DNA from: Planctomycetaceae bacterium
GTDB lineage: Bacteria; Planctomycetota; Planctomycetia; Pirellulales; Thermoguttaceae
DNA length: 43,225 nt
Assembly: GCA_012719125.1 (NCBI GenBank)
Contig: JAAYAY010000159.1
Location: forward strand, 1-43,225
Direction of reading: 5' to 3'
In this document: positions 6,669 through 14,909 of the stretch, one piece after another
Position numbering within the stretch: position 1 is the stretch's first letter
How the letters are laid out: each line of letters starts with the position of its first letter
Notes under the pieces: model-generated
What the model saw: the letters and a program-made list of their open reading frames with translations, nothing else
What the model was told of the DNA's origin: nothing
Databases searched by the model: none
Position numbers and translations under genes: made by a program

Positions 6669-8702
6669 CTACTGCGTCTCCGTCCGATACTTCTCCAACC
6701 CATACTTCTTGACGGCTTCGGCGTCCAGATCGGCGATCGAGCAGGCCGCATAGGGGACGAACTTGGCTGCTTGCAGGGCCGAGACGGCCCATTCCCTCCC
6801 CTCCATGCCCTGGACGACGGCCAACGCTTGCGGCTCGCTCTTCTCCTGCCAGGCATTCACATGAAGCCAGCGGCGATCCGAACCAAAGTTGCCCTGAGCC
6901 TTCTGCCGCAGCGCTTCGGGTGTGTTGCTCTGGCTATCGCCGAAGAGGATCACAAAGCGCCCGCGGGAAGAATAGTCGGCATAGTTGGGCGGCTTCTTGT
7001 CCGTCAGTTGCTGGTAGGCCTCCGTCATATCGGCAAGCTGTTCCACCGAACAATCGGCATGCTTTTCCAGCGCGGTGGCGAGGTAGGCTGCCACGATCCC
7101 TTTCTCTTCCTCCTCGCGGAGCGACCAGAGAATATCACCGCGGGTGCTGTGCCCGATCGAGCGGTCGTGCGGCTCGCCGGCCAGGATCTCGCCAAACAGC
7201 CGCAGAACGTTGGGTGTCTTGTCCCACCAACCGCGGAGGCCGAAGTAGACGGCGTCGTGACGCATCTTCTGGTCAGCCCTCGGGTCGGCCGCGTGATAGG
7301 CGATCTCGCGGGCCATGGGATCGGCTGGCCAGCCGCAAAGCTGGCCGGTCCAGGACATGAGTTGTTGTGACGGCAGTTTGCTGTGGCGCAGGCCCCGCCG
7401 AATTTTCTCCAGGATCTCCCTCGCGGTGAAGTCCTGCGTATCGAAGCCGTAGTCCTTGTAGATCACGTCCAGTTCGGCCCCGGCCTGCGGGTCGTCGGGA
7501 AAGTAGCCGAAGAAGTCGGGCGGTACGTAGCCGTCGGTTGCGATCCAGGCGAACTTCTCGTCGGCCGGCGGTGCCGCGTAGACCGGCCGAGCACGGTTCG
7601 GCAGCCCGTCGGGCAGATACTTGGCGAATTCTCGCAGTTGGCGATGTTGCAGCACCGCCGGCGCCAACGTCTCGTAGAAGACGAGTGTGGCTTGATCGGA
7701 GTCGTCGATCACCTTGAGAATCCGCTCGCGGTGGCTGATACCGCGGACCAATCCCACGCCGACCGGCTTGCCGTCGGCGATCCGTAGGACGAATTCGGCG
7801 ACTGCGGACTCGTCGCCGGCCCAGTTCACCATCTGGCTGCGAAGCTGGTCGACCGTTGTGAGCTCCTTCGCCTCGAAGGCGATCGCGAACATGCCCGCAG
7901 TGTTGAACTTGGCCAGATCCGGGTAGGCTTGGCCGGTGAACTCACGATACAGATCGACCGCGGCCACAATGGCGTTATCGTCGAGTCCTTCGGGGTGATC
8001 GAGAAGTCGCTTCAGTCGGGCCGCCGTGTCGTCCCGATCACCGTACGTCTTGAAGCCCCAGAGGATTCGGCGTTGGATCTCGCGGTCGTAGGTCGCATAG
8101 CGCTCGATCAGCGTGCGGAGCAGGTTGTCGCTGCGCTGTTTGACGACCGTGAGGCCGTGGTAGAGAGCGCTATGGGCTGCATCTGTCTGGGGGGAGTCGG
8201 AAGCGTGGTAGAGCAACTCGACGGCACGCGGGTCTTGATCCTTCACCCCCCAGACGAATCCCTTGCCGATCTCCGCCAAGACCAGGGTCGGATACCGGCG
8301 CGTGTTTCGCAGTCCTCGCCGGACGACCGCGAATACTTCCTCGGGCGTATGGTTGCCGCCTAGCTGGCCGCCGAACAGGGCGTCGAGCTGCTTGCCGCCA
8401 GCCGGGTCGTCGGGAAAGAACGCCTCAAAGTCGGGCGGTGCGTAGCGATCGGTCCGGTTCCAGGCGTAAGGCTCTTCAACCCGCATTCCCTCGGGAATCT
8501 CCACGGGTTTGGCCGGCTGCATCGGCCGGGGAGAGGATCGGAATCCGTCCTCCCGGGCCGGAAGCTCGGTGATCGTCTCGAGTGCCGCCACCTGGCCCTG
8601 CCCGAGGGCCGGATCGGGTCGAGCGGCGCCCGCAACGAGGACCAGCGGGGCAAACCACAAGAAAACAGGGCGAATACGGCCGATCGAACGTGGCTTGGAC
8701 AT
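6669..8702 (-). CDS. Secreted protein of unknown function with two tandem copies of one domain
   Basis: A 677-residue protein with a signal peptide (basic MSKPRSIGRIR, then a hydrophobic segment to about residue 35). ATG 8702 is preceded by gggagaaaggt. I recognise no named family. The sequence is an internal duplication: residues 78-365 and 383-677 align along their length. Matching pairs are DRYAPPDFEAFFPDDP with DGYVPPDFFGYFPDDP, AVELLYHASD with AREIAYHAAD, HSALYHGL with HDAVYFGL, RRILWGF with RGDILWSL, and AGMFAIAF with SRGRFVILF. Each copy looks helical, perhaps HEAT-like. The copies have diverged strongly, so the duplication is old. It is divergent from the protease gene at 8995. Confidence 0.85.
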   Translation of the reverse strand: MSKPRSIGRIRPVFLWFAPLVLVAGAARPDPALGQGQVAALETITELPAREDGFRSSPRPMQPAKPVEIPEGMRVEEPYAWNRTDRYAPPDFEAFFPDDPAGGKQLDALFGGQLGGNHTPEEVFAVVRRGLRNTRRYPTLVLAEIGKGFVWGVKDQDPRAVELLYHASDSPQTDAAHSALYHGLTVVKQRSDNLLRTLIERYATYDREIQRRILWGFKTYGDRDDTAARLKRLLDHPEGLDDNAIVAAVDLYREFTGQAYPDLAKFNTAGMFAIAFEAKELTTVDQLRSQMVNWAGDESAVAEFVLRIADGKPVGVGLVRGISHRERILKVIDDSDQATLVFYETLAPAVLQHRQLREFAKYLPDGLPNRARPVYAAPPADEKFAWIATDGYVPPDFFGYFPDDPQAGAELDVIYKDYGFDTQDFTAREILEKIRRGLRHSKLPSQQLMSWTGQLCGWPADPMAREIAYHAADPRADQKMRHDAVYFGLRGWWDKTPNVLRLFGEILAGEPHDRSIGHSTRGDILWSLREEEEKGIVAAYLATALEKHADCSVEQLADMTEAYQQLTDKKPPNYADYSSRGRFVILFGDSQSNTPEALRQKAQGNFGSDRRWLHVNAWQEKSEPQALAVVQGMEGREWAVSALQAAKFVPYAACSIADLDAEAVKKYGLEKYRTETQ

Positions 8703-8994
8703 ACCTTTCTCCCACCGTTTGGTTCGTGTTGCACATACCCCGACCGATGATAAGGCTCCTTCAGGAGAGAAATATAACGGGTCGGCAAGAGAACCTGAAT
8801 CTAAACAGCGTGCGCCCAGCCGGCAGAACCCCCTGGAAAATCTGGCGATCGTCATTAAGAATTGGGGGGATGCTGCGGTGCAACTGAAGGTGGACGGCGG
8901 GTTGGCCGAGCGCGGGGCAAGCCCACGCGGCTATCCGTCTTTCGCAAATTCCTCCCGAAATCGTGATAGGTCATTTGGAGAAAGCTGGCAAGTT

Positions 8995-10155
8995 ATGTCC
9001 GGATCTTGGAGAATCGGCACGATTTCGGGGATCGGCGTTTACGTCCATTGGACGTTTCTGATCCTCTTGGCTTGGGTGGGGTTCGAGTACTTCACCAGGG
9101 GCGGCGGCCTGACCGGCGCCCTGGTGGGCATCCTGACGATTGGGGCCCTGTTCACCATCATCGTGCTCCACGAACTGGGCCACGCGCTGGCCGCTCGTCG
9201 CTACGGCATTCCCACGCATGACATTACGCTGTTGCCCATCGGCGGGGTGGCGCGGCTGGCGCGGATGCCGGAAGACCCCAAGCAGGAATTGATCGTGGCC
9301 ATCGCCGGTCCGGCCGTGAACGTGGTCCTGGCCGGACTGTGCCTTCTGGGCATCATCGTGCTGGTCGCTCCCGCCTACATCGGTGCAGCCTTTACGGCAG
9401 GGGCCGAGGAGATTGGCCTCCACTTCGCAGAACAGGGGCAGACGCCGCTGCTGAGCGGGATCCCGTTTCTGATCGCCGCATTTCTCTTCAGCATGCTGAT
9501 CGTCAACGTGATGCTCGTCGTCTTCAACCTGCTGCCCGCCTTCCCCATGGACGGCGGCCGGGTGCTGCGAGCGCTGCTGGCCATGCGGGGCGACTACGTG
9601 TGGGCCACGCAGACGGCGGCGACCGTCGGGCAAGTGATGGCGCTGCTGTTCGGGTTCTTCGGCCTGTTCAACCAGCACTTCATGCTGGTCTTCATCGCTC
9701 TTTTCGTGTGGATCGGGGCGGCCTCCGAGGCCTCCATGGTCCAGGTGAAGGCGGGACTTCAGGGCGTTCCGCTGGTCCACGCCATGATCACGCGATTCCA
9801 CGTGCTGGCGCCAATGGATCGGATCGGCGACGCGGCAATGCACATCGTCGCCGGATTTCAGCACGACTTTCCGGTTCTGGAAAACGGCCGGCTGGTCGGC
9901 GTGCTGACCAAGACCGACCTGCTGAAATCGCTGGCCGACAACGGCGGCAACCAGTTGGTGTCCGACGTCATGCAGCGAAAGTTCGAGACGGCCGATCCGG
10001 GCGACATGCTGGAGAGCGTGTTCAGCCGGCTCCAGGAATGCGACTGCCATACCATTCCGGTTGTGCGCAACGATCAGCTTTTCGGGATCGTGACCATGGA
10101 GAGCGTGGGCGAGTTCATGGCGATTCAGAAGGCGGCCCGCGGCCGGAAGAAGTGA
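8995..10155 (+). CDS. Site-2 protease family (M50B) membrane metalloprotease with two CBS domains
   Basis: A 386-residue intramembrane zinc protease of the Rip3/S2P type. The zinc site HELGH is at residues 59-63 in a hydrophobic helix, and the second motif appears as NLLPAFPMDGGR with the metal-binding Asp at 186. About six membrane helices occupy residues 12-245, including IAGPAVNVVLAG. Residues about 265-386 hold two CBS modules (MDRIGDAAM, LVGVLTKTDLL, MQRKFETADP, LFGIVTMESVGE), which in this subgroup probably sense nucleotides. The ATG at 8995 begins MSGSWRIGTISGI, the typical start; in-frame codons upstream lie in the divergent promoter region. Substrates are unknown. Confidence 0.93.
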   Translation: MSGSWRIGTISGIGVYVHWTFLILLAWVGFEYFTRGGGLTGALVGILTIGALFTIIVLHELGHALAARRYGIPTHDITLLPIGGVARLARMPEDPKQELIVAIAGPAVNVVLAGLCLLGIIVLVAPAYIGAAFTAGAEEIGLHFAEQGQTPLLSGIPFLIAAFLFSMLIVNVMLVVFNLLPAFPMDGGRVLRALLAMRGDYVWATQTAATVGQVMALLFGFFGLFNQHFMLVFIALFVWIGAASEASMVQVKAGLQGVPLVHAMITRFHVLAPMDRIGDAAMHIVAGFQHDFPVLENGRLVGVLTKTDLLKSLADNGGNQLVSDVMQRKFETADPGDMLESVFSRLQECDCHTIPVVRNDQLFGIVTMESVGEFMAIQKAARGRKK

Positions 10156-10162
10156 GCGCCGC

Positions 10163-10190
10163 TGGACAGGCTGCGACCTCGCCGTACAAT
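10163..10190 (+). promoter_or_regulatory. Promoter candidate of the superoxide reductase gene
   Basis: TGGACA (10163-10168) and TACAAT (10185-10190) are 16 bases apart, each one base from consensus, about 85 bases before the SOR start codon. The protease gene ends at 10155, so SOR probably has its own transcript. Confidence 0.45.
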
Positions 10191-10276
10191 CAGCAGATCG
10201 GTTGGACGAGTGCCCTGTTGGGATCTGCGAGTACCGGCCCTGATCCGCGCCCATATCCGAGAGAGGAGAATCAAAA

Positions 10277-10669
10277 ATGCCAAAGATCAATCGCTATGTG
10301 GACATTTCGACGGTCGACCGCGAGGCGAAGAAGGACTACATCGATCGCCATTCGCCGTTCATCGAGTGTGCCTCGACGGTCAAGGCGGGCGAGAAGTTCG
10401 CCGTCACCGTGCGGATGGGGAAGGAGTACACCCATCCCGACGACCCGGACCACTACATCCGCAGCATCTCGCTGTTCAACAAGGAGACGCTGCTGGCCGA
10501 AGCCACCTTCGCCGCCGGCGCCCTGGGCGGCGCGGGGCAGAAGGGGCAGGCCGAGGTGACCTTCCACGTGGTCCCGACCGGCAAGCAAATGGAATTAACG
10601 GCAATGTCCTACTGCACCAAACATGGAATCTGGGAGTGCGATCCGGTGCAGGTCGCCGTGGAAGAATAG
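10277..10669 (+). CDS. Superoxide reductase (neelaredoxin-type, single iron centre)
   Basis: A 130-residue cytosolic protein that reduces superoxide to peroxide without releasing oxygen, typical of anaerobes and microaerophiles. All ligands of the catalytic iron are visible: H25 in DRHSP, H53 and H59 in THPDDPDHYIR, and C113 and H116 in SYCTKHGIWE. There is no N-terminal desulforedoxin domain, so it is the one-iron class. The usual E-K pair before the first histidine (EKHVP), where the Glu is a sixth iron ligand and the Lys helps attract superoxide, is here D23-R24. A strong Shine-Dalgarno sequence (gagaggagaatc) precedes ATG 10277. A hairpin follows at 10726. Electrons would come from rubredoxin or a similar donor not encoded here. 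Confidence 0.93.
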   Translation: MPKINRYVDISTVDREAKKDYIDRHSPFIECASTVKAGEKFAVTVRMGKEYTHPDDPDHYIRSISLFNKETLLAEATFAAGALGGAGQKGQAEVTFHVVPTGKQMELTAMSYCTKHGIWECDPVQVAVEE

Positions 10670-10725
10670 GCAAGCTCTGCTTTGACGACTCGGCCTGCCC
10701 GTGCCGAGATTCCCCACCAACTCAC

Positions 10726-10761
10726 CAGGCCGCCCGGGTGCGTATCGCCCCAGGCGGCCTG
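10726..10761 (+). terminator. Hairpin after the superoxide reductase gene
   Basis: caggccgcc at 10726-10734 pairs with ggcggcctg at 10753-10761, with further ggg/ccc pairing inside. A second short stem, ctcggc/gccgag, lies just upstream (10689-10708). Only a short T-rich stretch (tctgcttt) follows, so termination efficiency is uncertain. Confidence 0.55.
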
Positions 10762-10822
10762 TCTGCTTTGACAAATGAACGAAAACATTGCCCGATTCGC
10801 CGGAATCGGCGAAGATCCGGGT

Positions 10823-11203
10823 ATGAGCACAGCCAAGGCACGACTCCAATTCGGACTGGGACCGTTGATGCTGTGGACGGCCGTGCTGGCCTTCTACTTT
10901 GGCGCGGTGGTGGCGGTCGAATCCCACAGTTCCGAGTGGCTGGTCCTCTGCTGCTTTCCGGCCCTGATCCTGGGCCTTCGCTTCGCCTTCGGGTCCTGGG
11001 TGGCCTGCCACGTGTCGGCCGTCGGGGCGGGCGCGGCAGTTGCCCTGCGGACCTTCTTTCCGGTTCTGCCCATGGGGGCATTCGAGGTCTGGAGTGCGTT
11101 TGCCCAGGGGTGCGGAGTCGGCTACGTCGTCTGGCTCGTCGTGGAACTCACCTGCCTGCTGGTCAGACGGGCGGACCACCTGCTGCGGGTCAAGTCGACG
11201 TGA
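10823..11203 (+). CDS. Small membrane protein, unknown function
   Basis: A 126-residue protein with about four hydrophobic segments: FGLGPLMLWTAVLAFYF, SEWLVLCCFPALILGLRFA, VACHVSAVGAGAAVALRTF, and one near the C-terminus ending VVWLVVELTCLLV. The opening, a short basic leader then LQFGLGPLMLW, resembles the many small planctomycete membrane proteins that begin RFSLRTLLL. I chose ATG 10823; an ATG at 10775 would add 16 polar residues. It follows the SOR terminator and precedes a palindrome cluster. No function can be assigned. Confidence 0.65.
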   Translation: MSTAKARLQFGLGPLMLWTAVLAFYFGAVVAVESHSSEWLVLCCFPALILGLRFAFGSWVACHVSAVGAGAAVALRTFFPVLPMGAFEVWSAFAQGCGVGYVVWLVVELTCLLVRRADHLLRVKST

Positions 11204-11226
11204 GGTAGGGATCTTTCCGGTCAACC

Positions 11227-11337
11227 GTCATCCACGCGCAGGCGGGAATCCAGACATCCGACCAACGTCATTCCCGCGCAGGCGGGAATCCAGGCATTTG
11301 ATCAGCGGCACTGGATTCCCGCCTGCGCGGGAATGAC
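11227..11337. repeat. dRS3-like palindromic repeat cluster (three copies)
   Basis: A 27-base element, gtcattcccgcgcaggcggg then aatccag, occurs at 11267-11293 on the plus strand and perfectly inverted at 11311-11337; a decayed copy is at 11227-11253. The core ATTCCC-N8-GGGAAT is the form described as dRS3 in Neisseria. The inverted pair would make a long, stable hairpin between the convergent genes ending at 11203 and 11381. A fourth copy with one mismatch lies at 17884. Confidence 0.85.
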
Positions 11338-11380
11338 GGGTAGAGGAGTCGCGTTCAATCTGGCCTTTCTGCGTCTCAGC

Positions 11381-13660
11381 CTAACGTTGGTCCTGGGGCC
11401 AGACTCTGCGGCGAATCTCCTTCTCGCTCGTCAACCGAAAGGGCCCGGGCGCCGGGTTGCTTGCCGACCGCTTCTCGCCGAAGTAGTCGGTGTCGATGCG
11501 ATAGGGCGAACCGTCGGGCTGCTCGTAGGGCAGATCGGGACCGCTCGCTTTGCCGAGCATTTCGGTCGTCACGAGCTGCCGCCGCACGTCCTGCCAGGAT
11601 GGATCGACGGCCATTCGCAGATCGACGGCGCCGCCCTGCTCCACCAATTCGACCCCGGGATCGAATTCCGGCCAGACGAGCGGATCGGACTCGTGATTGC
11701 ACGGCTTGGCCCCTTTCAGGAAGACGTTGCCGGCCATGAATACCGGAAGCGTGGCTTTGTCGTAGGCGGGCAGTCCGGCGTTCAAGAAGATGTTGTTGTA
11801 GTAGCGGTCGTCGCCGCTGGGGTTGGGCAAGAGGCCCGCCATTTCGGTTGAATGCGGCTTCTGGTGCGGCGTCATGCGTCTTTCGGTGTGAATGACGCGG
11901 ATCTCGCCGGCGACCAGGTTGTGGGCATAGGCGCCCCCCTGCGAGTTGACCAGGATCCCGATGCCGGAGAGCATGACGTTGTTGTCGACCAGGAACGGGC
12001 CGTGGTTGACCTCCACGAAGAGATCTTCGCTCGGTCCGTTGTCGTGAAGCAGGTTGCGGGTGACGTGCGTGCCCTGGGCCATCCAGTCCAGCCAGATTCC
12101 GCGGCAGCAGCGGTAGATATGGTTCCGGCTGATGAGGGTGTCGATGGCGCCATGGAACTTGATCCCGGCCATTTCGGCGCCGCCGAAGAGTCGGCGCACG
12201 TGGATGTCGTGGATGGTGTTGTCGGTGATCGTGCAAAAGATCGGTCCCAGCGAGCCGACGATGCCCGCCTGCTCGCAATGGGAAATGTGGTTGTTACGAA
12301 CGACGTGACGGCCGATGTTCTCCTTGGACCACCCGTTGGCCAGTCCACGGTTGATCGTGCCGACGTAGCCTTCGGCGGATTGGGCGCGGTTGTCCCAGTC
12401 GTCGCCGTACTTGCCGAGCGAGACACCGGTGCAGATCGAGTAGCGGATCGTGTTCTGTTCGATGATCCAGCCCTTGGACCAGTGGGTGCCGATCAGGCCG
12501 ACTTGTTCCGCGGTGGGGGGCGCCCAGTTCGGGGCGGCGTGCTCCAGCGTAAGGCCGCGGACGGTGATGAAGTTCACGCCGGTCTTCTCCGGATAGAAGA
12601 CCGCCTCGCGGACGTTGATCTCGACGTTGCCCTGGTTGGGGTCGACCCCTTTGAACTGTGCCCAGATCGTGGTGGCGCCGTCCTGCACCTCGACCGGTGC
12701 TGCGTCCTTGCGGCCGGACCGGAACACCAGGCAGATCGTCTTCCTGCCTTCGGTCGGTTGGATTTTCGCAGTAAACGTCTTCCAACGTTGCTGATTGCCG
12801 GTGTCCTCGACGGCGCAGGCGCCCAGCAGGGGGCCGTCGGGCTTGTCGAGGCGGACTTCGATCGTGCCGCCGCCGGTCTGGGAGGAGGCGCGGAATTCGA
12901 TTTGCTCGCTGCCCGCTCCGCAGTCGACGTTGTCGTAGCGCACCCAGTCGCCGTCGTCGATCCACCCGATGCTCTGGCCGCCCTCCCCGCAGACCATGGT
13001 CTTGGTTCCCTGCTGGGCGCTGAAGCCGTCGGCGGGCACCCGATCCGACGCCTTCTGCGGCTGGAACCAGGCCACGTTCAGCAGGTCGGAGGCCGCCGTC
13101 GGTGCCGGAGTGTACCACAGCGGGCTTTCGCCGGCGGGGGCCAGCACCTCGTCGAGTGTGGCCGCCTCGGTCAGCCAGTGACCGTTCAGATAGACCGCAC
13201 CCAGGTGATGGACGCGACCCTTGGGGCTGAACCAGTCGCCGGTGATCAACTGCTTGAACGGGTTGAACTGGCCGAAGAAGGTATCGGGGAGCGTGACCTT
13301 CCAGGTATCGTTGCCTACCTTCTTCCAGCCGGTCACCACCTCGGAACCCCTGACGCAAACCGTCTCGCCCTTGGCGGCCTGGTAGACGATCGGCTTCTCG
13401 GCAGACGAGCCGCCCCTGGGCGGATTGATTCGCTCCCGGTAGACGCCTTCATGCACCGTGATCACATCGCCGGGCTGCGCCGCCGCGGCCGCGGCCGAGA
13501 TGGTCGCAAACGGTTGGGATTGCGTGCCCGGATTGGCGTCGCTGCCGGTCTTCGCCACGTGGTACTCCACGGCCTGGAGGGCGTGTGCCGGACAAACGCA
13601 CAGCCCAATGATCAGTAACAGGAGGATGCCCATTCTGCACAGGACGGGGGATCGATTCAT
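11381..13660 (-). CDS. Secreted right-handed beta-helix protein with DUF1565 and CBM6-like domains
   Basis: A 759-residue exported protein. Residues 1-27 are a signal peptide (MNRSPVLCRMGILLLLIIGL, ending PAHA). The DUF1565-type N-terminus follows (YHVAKTGSDANPGTQSQPFA, then AAAAQPGDVITVHEGVYRE). A CBM6-like beta-sandwich is inserted in the middle (SIGWIDDGDWVRYDNVDCG, then GGTIEVRLDKPDGPLLG). The rest consists of parallel beta-helix coils rich in NNHISHCE, NTIHDIHV, NHIYRCCRGIWL and NLLHDNG. Such proteins bind or cleave polysaccharides, often as lyases or hydrolases. ATG 13660 has the Shine-Dalgarno sequence agaaaggaa. An upstream in-frame GTG at 13735 would put 25 residues before the signal peptide. 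The substrate is not evident. Confidence 0.88.
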   Translation of the reverse strand: MNRSPVLCRMGILLLLIIGLCVCPAHALQAVEYHVAKTGSDANPGTQSQPFATISAAAAAAQPGDVITVHEGVYRERINPPRGGSSAEKPIVYQAAKGETVCVRGSEVVTGWKKVGNDTWKVTLPDTFFGQFNPFKQLITGDWFSPKGRVHHLGAVYLNGHWLTEAATLDEVLAPAGESPLWYTPAPTAASDLLNVAWFQPQKASDRVPADGFSAQQGTKTMVCGEGGQSIGWIDDGDWVRYDNVDCGAGSEQIEFRASSQTGGGTIEVRLDKPDGPLLGACAVEDTGNQQRWKTFTAKIQPTEGRKTICLVFRSGRKDAAPVEVQDGATTIWAQFKGVDPNQGNVEINVREAVFYPEKTGVNFITVRGLTLEHAAPNWAPPTAEQVGLIGTHWSKGWIIEQNTIRYSICTGVSLGKYGDDWDNRAQSAEGYVGTINRGLANGWSKENIGRHVVRNNHISHCEQAGIVGSLGPIFCTITDNTIHDIHVRRLFGGAEMAGIKFHGAIDTLISRNHIYRCCRGIWLDWMAQGTHVTRNLLHDNGPSEDLFVEVNHGPFLVDNNVMLSGIGILVNSQGGAYAHNLVAGEIRVIHTERRMTPHQKPHSTEMAGLLPNPSGDDRYYNNIFLNAGLPAYDKATLPVFMAGNVFLKGAKPCNHESDPLVWPEFDPGVELVEQGGAVDLRMAVDPSWQDVRRQLVTTEMLGKASGPDLPYEQPDGSPYRIDTDYFGEKRSASNPAPGPFRLTSEKEIRRRVWPQDQR

Positions 13661-14578
13661 CGTGAGTTCCTTTCTGCCGAGGCGCGGCAAGCTCGCAACC
13701 CAACCTTCATGAGAACATGCGTGAACCATGCACACAGTTCCCAGACTACGACTCCAGGATATGCGAAACTCCTTGCTTGCCTATTACGCCAGGTGGCAGG
13801 AATATGGACAAAATTCGCTAATCTCCTCCAGCGTTTGCGGTCAACTTTTCACCGAAAACAACGTTTTCTGACACTTACTCCCCGAAGTGGGGCCCTTGTT
13901 TTGGGGAGGCGCGACGTGGGGGGCGGTGTTGGGGGGTGTGTGGTTCATGGTGGTTGGGGACGAGGGGCGAGGGCGCTGGAAGATATGCATGTGTACACTA
14001 TCCGACCTGTATACGTTTGTCACGTAGTTTTTTGAACAGTAGGGCGGTTTTTTTGGGGGGGCGGTTTGTGGGAGCCGGAAGGCAGAAGACGATGCGGGAA
14101 GAGGACAACACAGAGGCACGGAGGACACGGAGAAGGAGGAGAGGAACCCGTATTCCACGTTCAAGTACGGGTTCCTCCTCTCTGTTACCGTCTTTCACGG
14201 AAGGTAACCGTTCACGGGGGGGCGTAACTCGAGCGTGGGGTCACGGAACGAAGCAACACGAAATCACAGCGCCGAACCGCCCCTTATCGAATTCTTCCCG
14301 AAGAGTCTGCTCAGCGAATCCATTGGGAGTTCTTGGGGGGCTGTAGAAGACGCTCAACAGACCCGATTGCCACTCTCGGAATGCGTGAAGAAGAAGGAAT
14401 TGATCCCGGGTCCCACTCTTGGGGAAAGTCCCGAGATCCCCAAGAGGCCGTGAACGGTTGCAGTCTACTAAAGCGAAGCGGGGTTGCAAAGGCACTTCCC
14501 AATCGGTCATGATTGTGCGATACACGCCCGGCGGGCGCCGGCACTCTCGTAACAGTCCTCTCCTGGCAGGATCAGTTC
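13661..14578. other. Long spacer with G-runs and several hairpins, no convincing gene
   Basis: Between the divergent beta-helix and symporter genes I see no supportable coding region. From 13903 to 13973 the plus strand carries G-runs of 4, 6, 6, 4, 4 and 3 with mostly short loops, a possible G-quadruplex. A perfect 12-bp stem, gaggaacccgta/tacgggttcctc, spans 14141-14177. A perfect 9-bp stem, ctcttgggg/ccccaagag, spans 14416-14446. A run of T7G7 lies near 14048. Base composition differs from the flanking genes. Confidence 0.6.
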
Positions 14579-14909
14579 ATGGAGTCCTTGGGGCAATTCG
14601 TCAGCGGACTGAGCAACTGGGTCTGGGGACCGCCCATGCTTCTGCTGCTCATGGGCACGCATCTGTTCCTGACGATCCGGCTGCGGTTCATCCAGTGCTA
14701 TTTGCCAGGGGCCATCAAGCTCTCGTTGCAGCGGACTGGCGAGGGGGAAGGGGACATCAGCCACTTCGGGGCGCTGATGACCGCCTTGGCGGCCAACTGA
14801 CATTCGCGTTCCCAACCTCATTTCCTTATTGGCCCTGAGTGGGGTCATCGTGGCGGAAACCCGGCAACACCTTTGGGAGATCCAGAACACAGGAGAGACC
14901 CATGACTGA
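14579..14909 (+). pseudogene. Alanine/sodium symporter (AGCS family) with about 1 kb deleted inside
   Basis: Both ends of an AGCS amino-acid:cation symporter survive but the middle is gone. From ATG 14579 the reading frame gives the family's N-terminus: SNWVWGPPMLLLLMGTHLFL, then TIRLRFIQ and EGEGDISHFGALMTALAA, and stops at 14800, where intact proteins continue TVGTGNIAGVA. From 14802, in another frame, comes the family's C-terminal end (VPNLISLLALSGVIVAETRQ) to a stop at 14907-14909. Roughly 340 codons are missing and the junction shifts frame. The last codons overlap the ddl start, so the intact gene was once coupled to ddl. No transporter can be made from this. Confidence 0.8.

Noticed and set aside
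4330-6792. An 820-codon open frame on the minus strand across the ClC gene
   Set aside because: Its residues are low-complexity (Gly, Asp, His, Gln, Arg) without any family pattern, and the plus strand encodes a clear ClC protein. It is an effect of high third-position G+C.
11852-13618. A 588-codon plus-strand frame antisense to the beta-helix gene
   Set aside because: It has no recognisable motifs, an Ala/Val/Asp-biased composition and no ribosome-binding site; the minus strand has a signal peptide and beta-helix coils.
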